From Gymnopilus junonius (lineage: Eukaryota; Basidiomycota; Agaricomycetes; Agaricales; Galerinaceae): 64,000 nt of DNA. Location of the stretch: assembly GCA_015501075.1 (NCBI GenBank), contig JADNYJ010000001.1, positions 1,550,001 through 1,614,000 of the forward strand, in the 5' to 3' direction. A program made the translations under genes and the position numbers. This document shows positions 59,384-64,000 of this stretch, piece after piece (within the stretch, counting starts at the first letter, position 1; every line of letters starts with the position of its first letter). The notes beneath the pieces were generated by a model that saw only the letters and a list, made by a program, of their open reading frames with translations, did not search any database and was not told the origin of the DNA.

Positions 59384-60749
59384 ATGCCTCCTCGTACACG
59401 CCGCTTGACTCGTTCTGCTGCCATTGCTGCGGCTTCACTGGTTGCAGAGATGCAGGAGTCGGAGCCAGAGGAGGAAGAACAGGTTGATGTAGAAGCCGAG
59501 GACGAAGAAGAGGAAGGTGATGAAGAAGAAGACGCTGAGGCAGAAGAATCTCAATCGGTATGTGATAGTAGTGCTCGTATATTCGTTAAATAACATGGGT
59601 CTAGGGTGGCGAAGATGAAGACGAAGGCCCTTCTACAAGAACATCTAGTCAACCAAGACTGAAAATAAAACTCAAATTGCCAACCGCCAACACATCGAGT
59701 AATAGCGCAGGAACCGCCACACCGGATGATGCAGAAATGGATTACGCTGCATTCAAAAGGACGCCTAAGCGAAGAGCTAAAGGTATGTCGGGATGGGTTT
59801 CAGTATTCCGATGTGGCTCACCAGCGCATTATTTTAGCTAAAGTGATTCAGGATGTCGATGTTGAATCAGAGGAAGAATCTTCACCCTCTGCTACGGATG
59901 ACGAGGCATATTCTCGAGAAGCGCCGTCGCGTTCAACTGGTACACCTTCAGCAGGAACGAAGCCAATGACAACACGCCAGGCTGTGTTAGCCAGTGTTGT
60001 GGATCCCTCTCATGTGTCCCTTGGTAAGTCCGTATTGATTTTCTGCATGATTTTCTGACTTGTTTGATAGATGAGGGCACGCGGAGTAAGAAGCAACCGC
60101 TCAACGAGACAGAGTTGGCCCTTCGCCGAGAAGAGACCGCAAGGAAGAGAAAGAACTTGAGCGAAAAGAAACTTGAGGACGAGAAGGTACTCCAATTTTA
60201 ACCAACCTATACGATTTCTAACTATCTGTATTGCAGGCAGAGACTATCAATCGACTTCTGAAGAAACAAAGCCGACCCAGAAATAAACGTACTAATACCA
60301 TAGATGATCGGTCTCCAATGCCATCCGCTTCAGGCTCCCGCGCTTCCAAATTAAAGCCCAAGGTTCAAGATGAAGTTGAAGAAGGTGAAGGAGACGAAGA
60401 CGAAGACGAAGCAATGGACGTAGAAACACCGGAAGAAATTAAGCCGGTTATGTACCGCTGGACATCGTCGTTGCGCACCGTTCCGGGCGACAGTAAACGA
60501 AAAGTCGAGATGCTGATGACATTCTCGGTACCTGAATCAGTTTTGATAGTCCCACCCCGCGCTCAATTGACGGACGGCGATATTATACCAGAAGACGCTG
60601 AACAGCTTGAAAAGATTCAGAAGGCCAGAGGTCCAGGTGTCTGTGCTGTTGAAGGATGTGGGAAGCCACGGAAATATCGTTTGCCAAAGGACTGGACAAT
60701 TGGGGCATGCGACTCTGCCCATTTACGAGTTATAGCCAATCAAGCTTGA
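59384..60749 (+). CDS. ies2: INO80 chromatin-remodelling subunit Ies2 (PAPA-1 family)
   Basis: Exons 59384-59557, 59605-59782, 59838-60023, 60071-60186 and 60237-60749 give 388 residues. A basic start (MPPRTRRLTRSAAIAAASLV) is followed by a long Glu/Asp run and RLKIKLKLP. The PAPA-1 motif is NETELALRREETARKRKNLS, continuing into EKAETINRLLKKQSRPRNK. It ends with a YRWTSSLRTV region and a short C-terminal Cys/His segment CAVEGCGKPRKYR...GACDSAH. Ies2 (human INO80B) activates the INO80 remodeller, which slides nucleosomes in the nucleus. Intact frame. Confidence 0.85.
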
Positions 60750-63700
60750 GCCCCTTTTGCTTTAATCATCTTGCTGGGTTCAGAGCCTGTTGTATACTTA
60801 CTGTGAGTTTTCCCTTTGTTCGTTTGATGCAGTACATTCTCACCATCATCACAGTTATACCTTCGTGCGATATCAGTGTAGTCGTCACTTTCATGCAATG
60901 ACTTTAATTACGATGGCCATATCGATTGCTATCTGCTCTTCATTAACAGCAAGCATCCGACGCCACCGGTATTCGTGGGCAAGACAAGATGCATTCCCTG
61001 CTTATGTACCGTCGACTTTAGCAGTTGGCTGAGTGGTTCTAATTTTGCTTTCACTTTAAGATTTCCCTTTTCATCATTCACTACATACTCCGGGTTGTTG
61101 CGTAGCCGCAAGGGTAGGTCTTCCACTGCATTTTCATTTTTTGTTGGAACTCAATACTTTTCTTTCCATGAAATGCTGTTCACACGGCTTCGTGGAGCCC
61201 AAGGCATTCAAAGGGCTTCCTCTGCGATCCGAACTTCATTATATATAAAAGACTTTCATTTTGGTCTCTATGTATGTAAAATTTCCACCTATTCGTTGAC
61301 GCTGAATAGCGACTACATTACTTATGGTGTGATTAGGCGCTGATACCTTTTGACAGGTGAGTCCTTGCAAGTGCGTGCCTTAAGCCAAAGGCTTCTCTGC
61401 CAATCTACAGGAGTGATCCACCGACGGTGTTTGGGGTCAATCACACCCCTCTACTATTTTGGTCCTTACTTCCGGGATTCTCTGACGTCTGGATATTCTG
61501 CAGCTGAGTCGCACGAACAATGGATGCCGATGCGCGTTGGCTCCACTTCACCCACAGGTTCCGCACATAATACATATCTTGAAGATTTTGCTGGAACCTT
61601 GCTTTGCTCGTGGTTGCCCATTCTCACCAGACGTCCGCTAGCGCAATGTTGACACTGATATTGACACTGCTCTCTGACTTCGAGGCTCTTGGCCTCGGCT
61701 GGAGACGGGTATGTGTAACTTGACTTTGCACATGTGCTTGCAAACTCAAAACGGCTTTGGGAATTACGTTCAATCGCCGCCCATCATGTAGTCTAGTTGC
61801 TTGCGCCCTAAAATATCCTCTGGCTCTTAGCTGCCAACAGACCTCTTGAAATCACACTTCATGCTTGTGGCCGATTTTCGCCCCTTCGTCTCAAACGTCT
61901 CTGATTGATTGCTTTCACTTCGACATGTTCCAGGCCTATCTGGTTTTCCTTCAAAGTTTCCTTTTCACTGGTCTCGAAATATATCGCTGAATGTTCCATG
62001 CTTTGGTCATAATATGAATGATACATCGAAGCCTGATGCATACTCAGCGCGTCACCTGCGCCTTCGCGTCCCGCGAACTTTCAGAAAGGATGGAGACGAT
62101 CGGTCTACTCGAAATAGTGACTTCATCCGATTCCACATGCCCAAGGGTTCCGTCAATAAGCCTTTCATAATTCTAAAAATGTCCATTTCAGGTCTCGACC
62201 ACGAATATTCGTCGCGAAGCTGATGCGAACGCTCGGCTGCCGCGTTTTTCGTCTTCCAGCGCACTGGGCACGCCGCACGCGTGAACTCTGTCAATGCGCG
62301 AGAAGTTTATTCTATGTACAATATTTCGCCGGATATTTCAATCTTTCTGCGTTTGCAGCTTCGCGGTACGCGAGCGTTCCTGGTCTCTAATTCCTTTTGT
62401 TTGTGAAGCCGACTTCTGATGCCTATTCCCCAGATGCCTGGCAAGGCACTTTAATCGGCTGTTTAGGCTCACCCGAGCCAAAAATGTATGCGATCATGAA
62501 ACGCGACAGGACGCAGTCTAATAAGCGAGATGATCTTTTCGGTGCGGCAACGCATCACCATTCAACATAACGTTATTTGAGCTAACAGTTCTGAAGACTT
62601 GAGTACTCCTTTAAGGTAGAAGAGCTTTGAGGGTAGGTGATAAGTGTCTTATCCGAAAATTGTGCGATGATCTCTTCACCGCTCTTATTCAAATTCTTAA
62701 TCGGTTCCCGCATGAGAGACTTTTCTCAAATATGCCGTCTCGTGTAAAGATCTGTTTGAGTTTTACCGGTACCGGACTTCATTCCACAGGGATCCCGAGT
62801 TCGCTAACGCTGGATATATGCGAGGAGTTGTCGATCTTTGGGGTGCACATACAACGTCCTGACGTGCGGCAGGGCCGAGATACAACAGGTAGCCATTTGT
62901 CGCTGTCAAAGTCGGTGTATGACATGATTATAAAGAAACGGGTAAGAACCTTTGTAATACCGTAGTGAGTACTTATTTCTTCTTTATTTAAGCTCTTGAC
63001 ATTGCAACCAGAACATGTCTATGCCTGAACCCACGATTGCGCAGCCATGCGGCGTTGGTCGTGCGACACGGTGCAAGTAGACGCAGAAAACACTTCGGAG
63101 ATTCAATTTTGTAATTGAGGAAGCGGTCCCAATACTGTGATTTCCTTTTCTTTATTTTTAATGGCCTCTCAACGAGACGAGCAATCGTTCTGGGATCCAC
63201 ATCATCCAGGAGAAAGACATAGAAGGCTGTGAAAGCGCGGCCTCGTGGAGACTTTTTCATGATTGATTTCTTTGGTGATTTCAATCTGTTTTCTCTGTGT
63301 CTCACCCGCGAGAGCAAAAGATTTGGGTTGATCAAGTGCAAATCAATGTCACTTCGCAGCTTTGTCCAAACAGGCACGCTAGAGGCGCACTGTGACCTCG
63401 ACGTGGCCCGTGGGTTCTCCGAGATTTTTGTTGCCACAGTGCGTTCTGCTGATCCGCGTCAATTCTTCACGTGGGGAACTTACCATGAGACAACAATATA
63501 CGCTAAGCACGAAGCAAAGACACCAGGACGCTGAGTAGTGCTAGTAGAATTACCTGCCAGAAACACCTCGCATTATTGGGAATTCTAACTCATGAAAGAG
63601 ACCTGCCAGGACATCCCAAGACAGGAGATCATCGCACGGGTTCGAAGCGGAGTTTTTGTCGTGTTGGGACCAATCTGTGATGTGCGAATGTTTTATTGTG

Positions 63701-64000
63701 AGAATTGGCAACAGATCGCTCACATCGGGGTCCCCTGGGACTCCTTCCATATTCGTCGTTTGCTCCGCAAAGAACTGCAGGTAGCTTCACGAAGAAGCAA
63801 CTACCGTCACGCTTCTCTCACATAGCACCTCTCGGCAGGTGGCTAAAGATAAAGAGGCCATGTTGTTGGATTTTTATTCCTCCCCGTGTTCGCCTTTTTT
63901 GTCCCTCTGCATAACTGTCCTTAGGGTGGTGGAAGAACGATGGCGTCGACCCCAGACGTCAGGCTTTTGTAAGGGTTCCCTTCGACCGTGAATCTAGTTC
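60750..64000. other. 3.25 kb without a supported gene
   Basis: Open frames up to 149 codons on both strands (for example 62988-63437 minus, 62627-62965 plus) show no recognisable domain, splice pattern or matching neighbour. There are no LTRs, tandem repeats or RNA genes I could identify. The start includes the 3' flank of Ies2. It may be a gene-poor or decayed region, or contain genes interrupted by introns that I cannot resolve. Confidence 0.4.

Noticed and set aside
62988..63437. 149-codon basic minus-strand frame
   Set aside because: Longest frame in the empty right end, but no domain, no signal and no homolog that I recognise.
1..64000. CRISPR arrays, bacterial operons or organellar DNA
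   Set aside because: No spaced direct repeats of that kind; spliceosomal introns and eukaryotic gene families throughout.

Overview
The window looks like nuclear DNA of an agaricomycete (mushroom-forming basidiomycete). Genes are cut by many 45-80 base GT-AG introns, and the window carries several families that are expanded in mushroom fungi: NACHT-type P-loop NTPases, a HET-domain protein, DUF4470-MYND proteins, a short-chain-spliced P450 and Ty3 chromovirus retrotransposons. No bacterial, organellar or CRISPR features are seen.

Layout. 1-12.9 kb is a nest of mobile elements: an hAT-like DNA transposon that also carries a Ulp1-type protease ORF, with a 0.67 kb fold-back repeat near its left end. 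Its transposase gene is split by a complete Ty3/gypsy chromovirus (2766-10269) with two LTRs and a perfect 5-base target duplication. 13.0-19.2 kb holds a glutathione transferase gene and a BOI-type SH3/SAM/PH polarity gene. Both are recognisable end to end but carry about ten one-base frameshifts. 19.7-21.8 kb is an intact gene resembling the Argonaute-chaperone subunit Arb1.

22-38.7 kb is an island of NACHT-type NTPases: a frameshifted copy on the minus strand (22.2-24.9 kb) and an intact copy on the plus strand (35.1-37.7 kb). Interspersed are three paralogs of an unrecognised three-exon family, one of which has grown a huge glutamine-rich tail. Two housekeeping genes sit inside this island: cullin-1 (SCF ubiquitin ligase scaffold) and a U5 snRNP 40 kDa-like WD40 protein.

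39.8-48.7 kb is a tandem pair of about 1190-residue DUF4470/MYND proteins. It is followed by a HET-domain gene (49.1-50.9 kb), a cytochrome P450 (minus strand), an intron-bearing tRNA-Arg(UCG) (minus strand), a WBP2/GRAM-like gene, a tandem pair of secreted proteins with a C-terminal ricin-B-type beta-trefoil (the first has an in-frame stop), and the INO80 subunit Ies2. 60.75-64 kb has no gene I can support.

How it fits together: the island combines selfish DNA, two NLR-like NTPases and a HET gene, families linked in fungi to non-self recognition, placed among ordinary housekeeping genes. The most novel-looking item is the three-exon family. Its middle exon is exactly 164 bases in all three copies, with the same splice phases, and the copies lie beside the NACHT genes. 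Exon coordinates were worked out by hand from splice signals and reading frame. For cullin, Arb1-like, both DUF4470-MYND genes, WBP2-like, Ies2 and the three paralogs the summed exon lengths are exact multiples of three.
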